Assembly: GCA_017470715.1 (NCBI GenBank)
Contig: JAFUYE010000052.1
Coordinates: 1 to 40,907, forward strand
DNA length: 40,907 nt
From: Selenomonadaceae bacterium
GTDB taxonomy: Bacteria > Bacillota > Negativicutes > Selenomonadales > Selenomonadaceae
Direction: 5' to 3'
Positions 24,375 to 31,614 of the stretch are shown piece by piece. Numbering within the stretch: the first letter of the stretch is position 1; every line of letters starts with the position of its first letter. A model generated the notes under the pieces. That model had not been told where the DNA came from. It saw only the letters and a list, made by a program, of their open reading frames with translations, and did not search any database. A program made the position numbers and the translations under genes.

Positions 24375-24942
24375 CGCAAATTTGAGCCTCCGCAACGTCG
24401 TTCGTCGCAAGCAAAATAATTTTTTCGGATTTGGCGGCCTGAATTTCGGCAAAAAAATTTTCGCGCCCCGTGTCGTCGAGATTGGCAGTCGGTTCGTCGA
24501 GTAGCCAAATATCCGCATCGACGGCAAGCAGAATCGCGAATTTCAAACGTTGTCGCATACCGGTTGAAAAATTTTCCGTGCGTTCGTTGCCGAAAGTTTT
24601 CATGTCCAAGCCCGTGCGTCGACCGAGTTCAAAAATTTTTTCGTCGGACAAAATTTTTCCGCGCAGGCGTGCGAAGAACTTCAGATTTTCCACGGCCGTC
24701 AACGCGTCGTAAATTTTCATTTCGGGCGACAGTGCCGCAATCTGCGCGTTGTCGGGGAAATTTACCGTGCCGCTGTCGGGGTGAAGAATTTTTCCCGCAA
24801 GTTTCAATAAAGTTGACTTGCCGGAACCGTTCGCACCCGTGACGCCGAAAATTTTTCTGCAATCGAATTTCAACGTCACGTTGTCGAAAATTTTGCGCTT
24901 GCCGAAACTCAAAGTCACCGCGTCGAAAAAAATTCCCGTCAC
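24349..24942 (-). CDS. ccmA: CcmA-like heme exporter ATP-binding protein
   Basis: A 197-residue ABC ATPase. Walker A is GANGSGKST (about 36), the signature is FSTGMRQRL (about 124), and Walker B is WLLDEPTANLDD (about 145). The small size is usual for CcmA. Energises CcmB for heme delivery in system I cytochrome c maturation. The start overlaps the Crp/Fnr gene stop (ATGA), so the regulator and exporter form one operon. The CcmA assignment rests on the CcmB and CcmC neighbours. Confidence 0.92.
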   Translation of the reverse strand: MTGIFFDAVTLSFGKRKIFDNVTLKFDCRKIFGVTGANGSGKSTLLKLAGKILHPDSGTVNFPDNAQIAALSPEMKIYDALTAVENLKFFARLRGKILSDEKIFELGRRTGLDMKTFGNERTENFSTGMRQRLKFAILLAVDADIWLLDEPTANLDDTGRENFFAEIQAAKSEKIILLATNDVAEAQICDEIIRLPM

Positions 24943-25607
24943 GAAATTTTGTCCTTGTTGAGTTTCATCAAGTGCCCGTCGACTTCAACGAGACCTTGAG
25001 CCTGCATTTGCGAAATTTCCCGCGTCAACGCCGAACGATTGCATTCAAGTTCTTTGGCAAATTGCACGCGACCCGGAACTTTGACCCATTCGGATTCTTG
25101 ACGTTTTTCGTGCTGAATCAAATACAAAATTACTCGTTCGCGCAAAGTTTTCTGCGACAGCAATTCGACTTTTTGCATCATCAAAACATTTTTGCGGCTG
25201 AACGTTTCGAGCAAATTTTTCATAACAACGCCGTGCGTTCTGCCGAGATTCGGACCCGCGATTAAAAGCGAGCGATAAGGTATCCACATCACCGTTGCTT
25301 CAGTCGTGAGCCGCACGCTTGTCGCGATTAAATCTTCGCCGAGAATTGCCGATACCGTCCCGAAAATTGCGCCGCTGTCGATTACGTGCCCGACAGTTTC
25401 GTTGCCGAGCCAATCGAGCGACAAAATTTGCGCTTCGCCCGTGACGAGTATTCCAATGTTTGCGTTGGGCTTATACGCTTCCAAAATTCTTTCGCCGCGA
25501 GGATAAGTTTTAAACGTCGTGCCTGTGAAATTGACAAACTTTTCGATTTCGCTGCGAGACAGTCCCTTGAAGAGCGGCACGTTCAGAATATCTGCAGGTA
25601 TCAACAC
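24939..25607 (-). CDS. Crp/Fnr-family transcriptional regulator
   Basis: A 222-residue regulator. The N-terminal cyclic-nucleotide-like beta barrel (about 10-120) includes GERILEAYKPNANIGILVTG and DSGAIFGTVSAILG. The C-terminal winged helix has VQFAKELECNRSALTREISQMQ as recognition part. No Fnr-type N-terminal Cys cluster is seen, so it is not an iron-sulfur Fnr; the effector is unknown. The start is TTG 25607 behind GGGAGGTGAGC. Because it leads the ccmABC operon, it probably controls it. Confidence 0.92.
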   Translation of the reverse strand: MLIPADILNVPLFKGLSRSEIEKFVNFTGTTFKTYPRGERILEAYKPNANIGILVTGEAQILSLDWLGNETVGHVIDSGAIFGTVSAILGEDLIATSVRLTTEATVMWIPYRSLLIAGPNLGRTHGVVMKNLLETFSRKNVLMMQKVELLSQKTLRERVILYLIQHEKRQESEWVKVPGRVQFAKELECNRSALTREISQMQAQGLVEVDGHLMKLNKDKIS

Positions 25608-25648
25608 CGCTCACCTCCCGTAAATTTTTTTCATTTTAACACGGGCGA

Positions 25649-25677
25649 ATTGTATCACACTGTAAAAAATGTCACAA
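25649..25677 (-). promoter_or_regulatory. promoter of the crp/fnr-ccm operon with a GTGA pair
   Basis: On the minus strand, -35 TTGTGA (25672-25677), a 17-base spacer and -10 TACAAT (25649-25654). GTGA occurs twice (TTGTGACA and GTGTGATAC), resembling Crp-type half sites; this hints at autoregulation but is not a clean palindrome. Confidence 0.6.
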
Positions 25678-25771
25678 CGGCTTAAAAAATTTTCGGCAGG
25701 TTTGGATTTGGGGCTGTTGGTAAATTGTCGAAGTTTATTGCTTCGATTTGTGCAATCGTTAATCTGAGTTT

Positions 25772-25920
25772 TTGAATCAACTTTTCTTTGCTTGCCCAAA
25801 GACCCGCTTTAAAAGCGGGGGAACAGTTAGGTCAGCTCATGCCCGCAAATTTCACATCCTGTTTCAATTGCGGACGAGGCGCAAATGCTTGCCAGCGCGC
25901 ATTTGCCCATTCCGGCCTCA
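25772..25920. repeat. modular intergenic repeat, mosaic copy
   Basis: Begins like the 19669 copy (CAACTTTTCTTTGCTTG), but the right hairpin arm is replaced by another hairpin, CCCGCTTTAAAAGCGGG (25803-25819). Then come CCTGTTTCAATTGCGGACG, a long hairpin GCAAATGCTTGCCAGCGCG with CATTTGC, and CGGCCTC. The hairpin module matches that at 38295, not that at 19815. The stretch 25608-26004 holds this repeat, the regulator's promoter and a terminator, and no gene. Confidence 0.8.
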
Positions 25921-25960
25921 AGTTCGGCGTCAATTAATTTACCAACAGCCCCTGGTTTGC

Positions 25961-25994
25961 ACAAAAAAAAAGCCGCTCAAGTTGCGAGCGACCG
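25961..25994 (-). terminator. terminator of the M48 peptidase gene
   Basis: On the minus strand, GTCGCTCGCAACTTGAGCGGC forms a CGCTC/GAGCG stem followed by nine Ts. It lies about ten bases past the peptidase stop. Confidence 0.85.
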
Positions 25995-26004
25995 AGTTTG
26001 TGAA

Positions 26005-27105
26005 TCACTTCAAGGAATTTAATCTGTCAGCTATAACCTGCGCGTCTTCGTCGCCTTCAAGCGGTGTGACAATTTCCTGATTGCCGAGCATGACAGTTCC
26101 GTTAACAACGGTAGCTTCGTTTTTATTTTGCCCGTCGTGGAAAGCACGCGCCAAATTTCCCATGACGAAATAAGAACGTTCCGCGCCCGACATTGTCGAC
26201 GAGGCAACGGGTTTCATGAAAGTTTTTTTGTTGACGCTGACGACGCCGTTTTTAACTTCTACATGCTTGCCGCTGTACTCGAAAAGTTTTTTAGCTGCGG
26301 CATCGCGACGTTTTGCGCTGTCGGGATGATCACTCGGTTTGAATATTGCAGTCAATCTTGAACGTTCTTTGCCGATTGACAGTTCAACGAACCGTTGCAT
26401 GACCGCCGCCGTCGCTCCAATGTTGTAGGGCGTGTTGACAAGATAATCGATACTTATCAAGTCGGCTTGCGTCTCGAATTTTTTATCTTTGTGAGCGTCC
26501 ATATTATTGAGCGCAACATCCGCAATCAAAGAAGTTATCGCACCCCCGCCGATTGCGGCACCGACCAAACCGGAAGTGATTCTTTGGTTGACTTGCTTTT
26601 CAAGGCTTTTGACACCGTGATTCAGTTGCCCGTGACCCATCTCGTGCCCGACAATGGCGGCAATTTCGTCTTCGCTCGGCAATGCTTTGAACGTCCCGCG
26701 ATTGACCATCATGACGTGCCCCATTGCGCAGGCGGCGTTCAACGCGTCGTTGTCGGCAACAAAATATTTATACGGCTTGTCTTTGATTGACGGGTCGACG
26801 GCCGCAACTCCGCGAGTCAAGTTCGCCATGATTATATCAAGTCGCTCGTTGTATTCGGGCGTCGTGTCAACACCTTGCTTTTCGCGGAAATTTTGATACA
26901 ACGCTTCTTGCCCTTCGGGTGTCTCGTTGAATTTCTTGATGATTTCTTTGACCTGTTTTCTCATTGCCGCACCTTCGGCGAGTGTTGTACCGATACCGAT
27001 TGCCGTGCCGATTAATGACGCTTGAGCGACAGGCGTGCCGAATATAAACGAAACGACCAACGTCGCCGCCGTCACTGCGGACAGAAATTTTTTCTTCAAA
27101 TTCAT
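26005..27105 (-). CDS. M48-family metalloprotease
   Basis: A 366-residue protein. A signal peptide (about 1-29, ending PVAQAS) is followed by a soluble catalytic domain. HEMGHGQLNHG near residue 155 is the zinc HExxH motif with the downstream GxxxH, and the third metal ligand is probably in the ETQAD stretch that follows. Resembles secreted/periplasmic BepA/YcaL-like members involved in envelope quality control. The ATG 27105 follows GGGAGG; a longer frame runs into the 39-bp tandem repeat and is rejected. Confidence 0.92.
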   Translation of the reverse strand: MNLKKKFLSAVTAATLVVSFIFGTPVAQASLIGTAIGIGTTLAEGAAMRKQVKEIIKKFNETPEGQEALYQNFREKQGVDTTPEYNERLDIIMANLTRGVAAVDPSIKDKPYKYFVADNDALNAACAMGHVMMVNRGTFKALPSEDEIAAIVGHEMGHGQLNHGVKSLEKQVNQRITSGLVGAAIGGGAITSLIADVALNNMDAHKDKKFETQADLISIDYLVNTPYNIGATAAVMQRFVELSIGKERSRLTAIFKPSDHPDSAKRRDAAAKKLFEYSGKHVEVKNGVVSVNKKTFMKPVASSTMSGAERSYFVMGNLARAFHDGQNKNEATVVNGTVMLGNQEIVTPLEGDEDAQVIADRLNSLK

Positions 27106-27122
27106 GACGTAAAACCTCCCGC

Positions 27123-27251
27123 AAAATTTTTTCGTCATTATACCAGAAAAATCTTCGCGTAAAAATTTTTTCGTCACCGTACCGGAAAAATCTTCGCGTA
27201 AAAATTTTTTCGTCACTGTACCGGAAAAATCGTCGCGTAAAAATTTTTTCG
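27123..27251. repeat. 39-bp tandem repeat (3.3 copies) carrying the M48 promoter
   Basis: Three complete copies (27123-27161, 27162-27200, 27201-27239) and a partial fourth. On the minus strand, each has TTTTTC, then GGTATAATG in the copy nearest the gene, GGTACGGTG and GGTACAGTG in the others. The first is a good -10 box, the other two degenerate. The unit length is a multiple of three and stays open on the minus strand. Confidence 0.9.
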
Positions 27252-27256
27252 GCGGC

Positions 27257-27285
27257 TTGAAGGTATGAATTTTATCTGGTAATAT
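27257..27285 (+). promoter_or_regulatory. promoter for the two-gene hypothetical operon
   Basis: -35 TTGAAG (27257-27262), 17-base spacer, -10 TAATAT (27280-27285), about 44 bases before ATG 27329. It diverges from the M48 promoter. Confidence 0.65.
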
Positions 27286-27328
27286 ACATACAAAGAATCA
27301 TCCAAAAATTTTGTGGAGGGAATATCTT

Positions 27329-27886
27329 ATGGCATTACGGCAACAGGAAAGCACAGGCTCCGGATCAACCGACATGAAGTTGACAAAGTTTCGCGCAATG
27401 CTTCAGGACATTGACCGCTATCTTTCGGGACGTTCGGGCGGAATTTTCATGTTCAGCGGCACGGGCACGAAGTACAAGGCTTACTACTCGAATCAGCTCA
27501 AGCGTTACAATTCCGACGTTTTTGTTTCGGTCATGGAAGTCAATTTCAATCCCGACAAGTCCAGCCCGCTCGAAATCGTCGAAGAGCAAGGCATCATCAA
27601 TCTCTACCGCGACTTGAAGAACAAACCCGGCGCGAACAAAAGCTTTAACGAATTTTATCGTTTGATTTTCTGGCTCCTGTTCAGCGCGGCGGTCTCGGAC
27701 GAAATTTACAACAACGAACTGCCCAACATTATCGATTTCGCCTATTGCCTCGGCTTTGACGAAGCGTTGACTCGCGATTGGTGCAAGGCGGTCGCTTACG
27801 TTATCGGCGGCAACAAGCTCAGCGAAAAAAGCAAAATCGAATTCGAGACTCGTGAGGCAAAAGCATTCTTCCTGCATCAAAAATGA
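27329..27886 (+). CDS. conserved-looking protein of unknown function
   Basis: A 185-residue soluble protein without signal peptide or membrane segments. The first half contains MKLTKFRAMLQDIDRYLSGR and GIFMFSGTGTKYK, followed by VMEVNFNPD. The second half is mostly helical and aromatic (FNEFYRLIFWLLF, IIDFAYCLGFDEALTRDW). No catalytic motif is seen and I do not recognise the family. The ATG follows GTGGAGGG. A second unknown gene follows nine bases later, and the OmpH cluster lies further on. Confidence 0.8.
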   Translation: MALRQQESTGSGSTDMKLTKFRAMLQDIDRYLSGRSGGIFMFSGTGTKYKAYYSNQLKRYNSDVFVSVMEVNFNPDKSSPLEIVEEQGIINLYRDLKNKPGANKSFNEFYRLIFWLLFSAAVSDEIYNNELPNIIDFAYCLGFDEALTRDWCKAVAYVIGGNKLSEKSKIEFETREAKAFFLHQK

Positions 27887-27895
27887 GGTGAGCTC

Positions 27896-28240
27896 ATGGC
27901 GAAAAATGTTTATCTTGCGTCGGGGTCACTTCAACACAAAACCGTTAACGGCAAGGCGAATCGTCCTTACCCTGCCGCAAACAAACGCAAATCGGGTTTG
28001 AGAATTCCCGACGAAAAACTCGGCGAAGTGGCGAAAATTTTTGCCACAGTTCAAAACGAATTGAGCGTTCTTCACTTTGACGTTAATCAATGCACGCGCC
28101 CGATTTTGACAATCGCCGCCGAAGAAATCGGCAAATTGAACTACGACATGTACGCAAGCACGCGCAACATGTTGCAAATCGTCCGCGAATCGGGCATTCA
28201 AAAAGGCATCGAAAAAATTCTTGAAAAGATGATTTTCTGA
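27896..28240 (+). CDS. small protein of unknown function
   Basis: A 114-residue basic protein (MAKNVYLASGSLQHKTVNG...) with no signal peptide. The N-terminal third is Lys/Arg/Pro-rich (NRPYPAANKRKSGLRIP); the rest is predicted helical (LGEVAKIFATVQNE, MLQIVRESGIQKGIEKILEKM). The ATG follows GAGGTGAGCTC. It is co-oriented with and nine bases behind the preceding gene. Function not recognised. Confidence 0.75.
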   Translation: MAKNVYLASGSLQHKTVNGKANRPYPAANKRKSGLRIPDEKLGEVAKIFATVQNELSVLHFDVNQCTRPILTIAAEEIGKLNYDMYASTRNMLQIVRESGIQKGIEKILEKMIF

Positions 28241-28256
28241 ACCGCGAAATTTCGGT

Positions 28257-28285
28257 TTGCAATGGACAACCGCGTCTGCTATAAT
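28257..28285 (+). promoter_or_regulatory. promoter of the OmpH-like/lpxD cluster
   Basis: -35 TTGCAA (28257-28262), 17-base spacer and -10 TATAAT (28280-28285), about 45 bases ahead of ATG 28330. Confidence 0.8.
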
Positions 28286-28329
28286 CTGCGGCGTTACAAG
28301 GTCAACCGTCTTTAAGGAGAGTATGTGGA

Positions 28330-28797
28330 ATGATAAAATTGGAAAAGAAACAGGTCAGGATTGTCAGCATTTTGATTGCGGTAATTTTCATCGGCAGCGT
28401 TGTCGCGCTCGCTTTGACGCAAACCGGTAACGTTGCGTCTGCGGCAAGTTCGTCGTCGGTCGGCGTCGTCGACATGCAACAAGTTTCAATGGCGCACCCC
28501 GAAGTTCAAAACCTGCAAAGCCAGATGGAAACCACAATCAACGATATCCGCAAGGAGTTCGAAGAAAAATCTGCCGGCATGAACGACCAAGAAAAGGCGG
28601 ATTACTATCTGCAATGCCAAGACCGAATTCGCCAGAAGCAGGAAGAATTGCTCGCGCCGATTGAACAATCCATTCAAACTGCGATTAAAGCCGTTGCCGA
28701 TAAAAAAGGGCTTGCGGTTGTCATCAACAAAGCGGCGGTTGTCTACGGCGGGCAAGACATAACCCAAGACGTTATCGCTCAACTCGGCAAAAAATAA
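28330..28797 (+). CDS. OmpH/Skp-family periplasmic chaperone
   Basis: A 155-residue protein: signal segment (about 10-35), then VGVVDMQQVSMAHPEVQNL, a helical coiled-coil stretch rich in Glu, Gln and Lys, and a C-terminal KKGLAVVINKAAVVYGGQDIT strand region. This is the Skp/OmpH fold that carries unfolded outer-membrane proteins across the periplasm. It is the first of three related genes in a row. The ATG follows AAGGAGAG. A terminator-like hairpin lies just behind. Confidence 0.92.
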   Translation: MIKLEKKQVRIVSILIAVIFIGSVVALALTQTGNVASAASSSSVGVVDMQQVSMAHPEVQNLQSQMETTINDIRKEFEEKSAGMNDQEKADYYLQCQDRIRQKQEELLAPIEQSIQTAIKAVADKKGLAVVINKAAVVYGGQDITQDVIAQLGKK

Positions 28798-28811
28798 TTT
28801 CGGCTATTCAG

Positions 28812-28856
28812 TGGTTAGTGATTAGTGAAAATTTCTAATCGCTAGCCATTTTTTTT
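28812..28856 (+). terminator. terminator/attenuator built from TAGTGAT-type repeats
   Basis: The stem TGGTTAGTGATTAG pairs with CTAATCGCTAGCCA and is followed by eight Ts. It lies between two OmpH-like genes, so it could reduce expression of the downstream genes. Confidence 0.75.
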
Positions 28857-28867
28857 GGGAGGCGGCA

Positions 28868-29941
28868 ATGTCAAACTACCGAGCCTGGACGGCGGCAACA
28901 ATCATTGCGTTAATCGGCGGCGGTCTTTATTTCCACCAAACAACGGAGCCTCCCGCGAAGCCCGTCGAAGAAAAAATCGAACAGCCCGCACCAAAACAAG
29001 CTCAAGGCGTCGGAGTAATCGATCTTGACGAAATTCAAAATTATCACCCCGACGGTCAGCAGCTTGCCGAATTGCAGGCGAAGGAATTGCGGTTGCGTTT
29101 GGAACTCAACGAGGCAATGCGCGTCGTGCAACTGCCGAAACCTGAATCGCCCGCCGTCAACGAAAAAATCTTCGACGAAGCGGCGTGGCAGAAAAATGCG
29201 CAGGCGGTCATGAGTCAACTTGCCGAATTGGAAATGCGTAAAAAGTTAATGGCTGAGGAATATCGCAAGAAAAGTGAACCGCAGTACATTGAACGGCGCA
29301 ACAAAGTTCGCGATGAATTCATGACCGAAAACTTGAACATTCAGCTCAAGTTGCAGAACGCGGACAATTTGCAATTGACGCAGGAACAAATCAACGAATT
29401 ACTCAAACAACTTGAAGATGTCGAATTCAGACGCAACGCCGCGCAGAAAAAATTACTCGACGAGTGGATGGCGGAAATTGAAAAATTCGTAGTGGATTCA
29501 ACGTCTGTGGAAGAACAGCATTTGAAAGCCGAAGCTGACAGATTGCAACGCGAAGTTGACGAACAGTCGCGCAAAAAGCAAAGTGAAGTTGCCGAACGAA
29601 ACCGCCAACAAATGGAGCAGTCAATCCGCGACATTGAAGAGCGGCAATTTCGCAGGCAAGAACTTTTGTCGGCGGTGCAACAAGTCGGCAACGAGCGTGC
29701 GGAACTTGAGCAAAAAATTTTAAATTCAATCGTCGATAAAGCAATGATGTTGGCGTCCGTTCACAAATTGGAATTGCTTTTAGTCAAGCGTGCGCCTTTC
29801 GACGACGAAAAATTTTGGTTGAAACGACCGCGAAAAAATTTTGAACTCAAAGCCCCGGAACACACGGGCGCGGTTGTTTTCCTGACGAAAAAAACGCTTG
29901 ACTTGACGGACGAATTGATAAAAGAAATTAAGCGGCGTTGA
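28868..29941 (+). CDS. large coiled-coil OmpH-like protein, membrane-anchored
   Basis: A 357-residue protein. A hydrophobic segment (about 8-24) and a Pro/Glu-rich linker are followed by VGVIDLDEIQNYHPDGQQL, the same opening as OmpH proteins. A long charged coiled coil rich in Gln, Glu and Arg fills about 70-290. The end has LELLLVKRAP...GAVVFLTKKTLDLTDELIKE, like OmpH C-termini. It is about twice the length of Skp. The ATG follows GGGAGGCGGC. It may be a long periplasmic chaperone or scaffold; I do not know a name for it. Confidence 0.8.
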   Translation: MSNYRAWTAATIIALIGGGLYFHQTTEPPAKPVEEKIEQPAPKQAQGVGVIDLDEIQNYHPDGQQLAELQAKELRLRLELNEAMRVVQLPKPESPAVNEKIFDEAAWQKNAQAVMSQLAELEMRKKLMAEEYRKKSEPQYIERRNKVRDEFMTENLNIQLKLQNADNLQLTQEQINELLKQLEDVEFRRNAAQKKLLDEWMAEIEKFVVDSTSVEEQHLKAEADRLQREVDEQSRKKQSEVAERNRQQMEQSIRDIEERQFRRQELLSAVQQVGNERAELEQKILNSIVDKAMMLASVHKLELLLVKRAPFDDEKFWLKRPRKNFELKAPEHTGAVVFLTKKTLDLTDELIKEIKRR

Positions 29942-29944
29942 AAA

Positions 29945-29972
29945 TGCAATTAGGAATTAGGAATTAGGAATT
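29945..29972 (+). repeat. AATTAGG tandem repeat
   Basis: AATTAGG is repeated three times (GCAATTAGGAATTAGG onwards) just after the large OmpH-like gene. Related words (ATTACGCATT) appear before the next gene. There is no T-run. It belongs to the short tandem repeats seen through the window. Confidence 0.7.
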
Positions 29973-30043
29973 ATGAATGCTTAATTAATAATCACCGTCG
30001 GCATTTCGCGTTACGCATTGATTTTGAGGAGAAGTGTTGGACA

Positions 30044-30475
30044 ATGAATTTGATAAAAAAGTTGGCGGCGACGGCTCTGTTGAGTGCCTCTTTGCTGATT
30101 ATGGGTTGCGGCAACGGACAAATCGCCTCCGTTGACGTGAGCAAAATCATGGAAGAAGCCCCACGCGTGAAAACTTTGATGACCGAGGCGGAAACCAAAG
30201 CCAAAGAAATCCAGGACAATTTCGAGAAAGAATATGCCAACAAGCCCGGCTTGACCGAAGAAGACGTTGCCAAAGCACAGTTGGAACTTCAACGCAAACT
30301 TGAAGGCATCAACCGCGCTTACACGTCACAAATTAAAAATCGGCTCGACGTTGTACTCGAAGAAATTGCCCGTGAAAAAAATATTGACGTTGTCATCAGC
30401 AATTCCGCGCAGGACAAAATGATTTTCCACGGCGCGATTGACGTTACCGACGAAGTCATCAAGAAGATGCAATAA
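30044..30475 (+). CDS. OmpH-like lipoprotein
   Basis: A 143-residue protein with a lipobox (LIMGCGNG, Cys about 22). [19 protein letters not shown] follows, then a coiled-coil stretch and a [13 protein letters not shown]...[11 protein letters not shown] ending typical of OmpH/Skp-family proteins. Lipidation would hold it in a membrane. It is the third OmpH-like gene in a row and is followed by lpxD 13 bases later, so chaperone supply and lipid A synthesis are probably co-expressed. Confidence 0.88.
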   Translation: MNLIKKLAATALLSASLLIMGCGNGQIASVDVSKIMEEAPRVKTLMTEAETKAKEIQDNFEKEYANKPGLTEEDVAKAQLELQRKLEGINRAYTSQIKNRLDVVLEEIAREKNIDVVISNSAQDKMIFHGAIDVTDEVIKKMQ

Positions 30476-30488
30476 GCAGGCGACAATC

Positions 30489-31505
30489 ATGGAAAAATTT
30501 TTATACGAAGTTGCACAGCTGGTTGACGGTGAACTTTTGGGCGACGGAGCAACGAAAGTCAGCGGTCTGTCGAATATCAAACTTGCACAAGCGGGCGATT
30601 TAATTTTTGCGGTGCCGCCGCATTTGGACGAGGCAAAAAATTCGCGGGCGACTGCAGTTTTGATTCCGCGTGACGTTGAAGATTTTCCGAAACCTGCCGT
30701 TAAAGTCGACGATCCGCGTGCGGCTTTCGCGAAGTTGCTGGAAATGTTCACGCCGAAACTTGAAATTCCCGTCGGCATAAATTCCAAAGCGCATATCGGC
30801 AAAAATGTAACGCTCGCCGAAAACGTGACGATTATGCCTTTTGCCGTTGTCGACGACGGAGCACAAATTGACGCGGGCGCGATAATTTATCCGCACGTTT
30901 ACATTGGACAACAGGCGAAAATCGGCGCGGACACCGTGATTTATTCAAGCGTCACCGTTCGCGAATTTTGCACAATCGGCAAGCGTTGTGTCGTTCACAG
31001 CTCAGCGGTTATCGGCGCGGACGGATTCGGATTCACAACATCAAAAGGCGTTCACACGAAAATTCCGCAGGTCGGCAACGTCATTGTCGAAGACGACGTG
31101 GAAATCGGCGCGCATGTCGGCATTGACCGGGCAGCAATGGGCTCGACGATTATCGGGCACGGCACGAAAATTGACAATCTCGTCCACATTGCTCACAACT
31201 GCCGAATCGGTGCGAACTGTTTGATTGTTGCGCAGACCGGAATCAGCGGCTCGACGATTGTCGGCGACAACGTGACTTTCGGCGGGCAAGTCGGCACGGT
31301 CGGGCATATCGAAATCGGCGGCAATTCGGTTTACGCGGCACGGTCGGGCATTTCAAAAAATATGCCACCGAATTTTTTCGGCGCGGGCTTCCCTATACAA
31401 TCTCACGGCGATTGGCTTAAACTGCAAGCGTCGCTGAAAAAAATTCCGGAACTGCTCGAAAAAGTTCGCAGGCTTGAACATGAACTTGAGACGCTAAAAC
31501 ATTGA
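30489..31505 (+). CDS. lpxD: UDP-3-O-(3-hydroxyacyl)glucosamine N-acyltransferase
   Basis: A 338-residue protein. The N-terminal domain (to about 100) precedes a left-handed beta-helix of hexapeptide repeats (IGKNVT, IGADTV, IGANCL). The catalytic His is in NLVHIAHNC near 236. A short C-terminal helix ([15 protein letters not shown]) ends it. LpxD adds the N-linked acyl chain in lipid A synthesis, direct evidence for an LPS-bearing organism. The ATG 30489 has a weak ribosome-binding site, suggesting coupling to the preceding gene. Confidence 0.96.
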   Translation: MEKFLYEVAQLVDGELLGDGATKVSGLSNIKLAQAGDLIFAVPPHLDEAKNSRATAVLIPRDVEDFPKPAVKVDDPRAAFAKLLEMFTPKLEIPVGINSKAHIGKNVTLAENVTIMPFAVVDDGAQIDAGAIIYPHVYIGQQAKIGADTVIYSSVTVREFCTIGKRCVVHSSAVIGADGFGFTTSKGVHTKIPQVGNVIVEDDVEIGAHVGIDRAAMGSTIIGHGTKIDNLVHIAHNCRIGANCLIVAQTGISGSTIVGDNVTFGGQVGTVGHIEIGGNSVYAARSGISKNMPPNFFGAGFPIQSHGDWLKLQASLKKIPELLEKVRRLEHELETLKH

Positions 31506-31510
31506 AAAAA

Positions 31511-31547
31511 ATTTCCCCGACGTTCAAAACGTTGGGGATTTTTTTAT
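31511..31547 (+). terminator. terminator after lpxD
   Basis: The stem CCCCGACGTT/AACGTTGGGG with a CAA loop is followed by seven Ts. It ends the OmpH-lpxD cluster. Confidence 0.9.
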
Positions 31548-31549
31548 GC

Positions 31550-31614
31550 AATGCATAATTCGTAATTGTGACGGCGGTGGCTTCCATTACGCATTTCGCA
31601 TTACGCATTGCAGT
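31550..31614. repeat. AT-rich short repeats (ATTACGCAT type)
   Basis: Words such as GCAATGCATAATTCG and CATTACGCATTTCGCATTAC repeat in the gap between the convergent lpxD and mnmE. The same words appear at 30000-30020 and 38336-38356. Confidence 0.6.

Noticed and set aside
27106-27216. N-terminal extension of the M48 protease through the tandem repeat (TKKFLREDFSG repeats)
   Set aside because: The signal peptide starts cleanly at 27105 behind GGGAGG, and a -10 box lies within the repeat; the open frame follows from the unit length being a multiple of three.
27123-27251. CRISPR-like array
   Set aside because: The 39-bp units are directly adjacent without spacers and carry promoter-like boxes; no cas genes are near.
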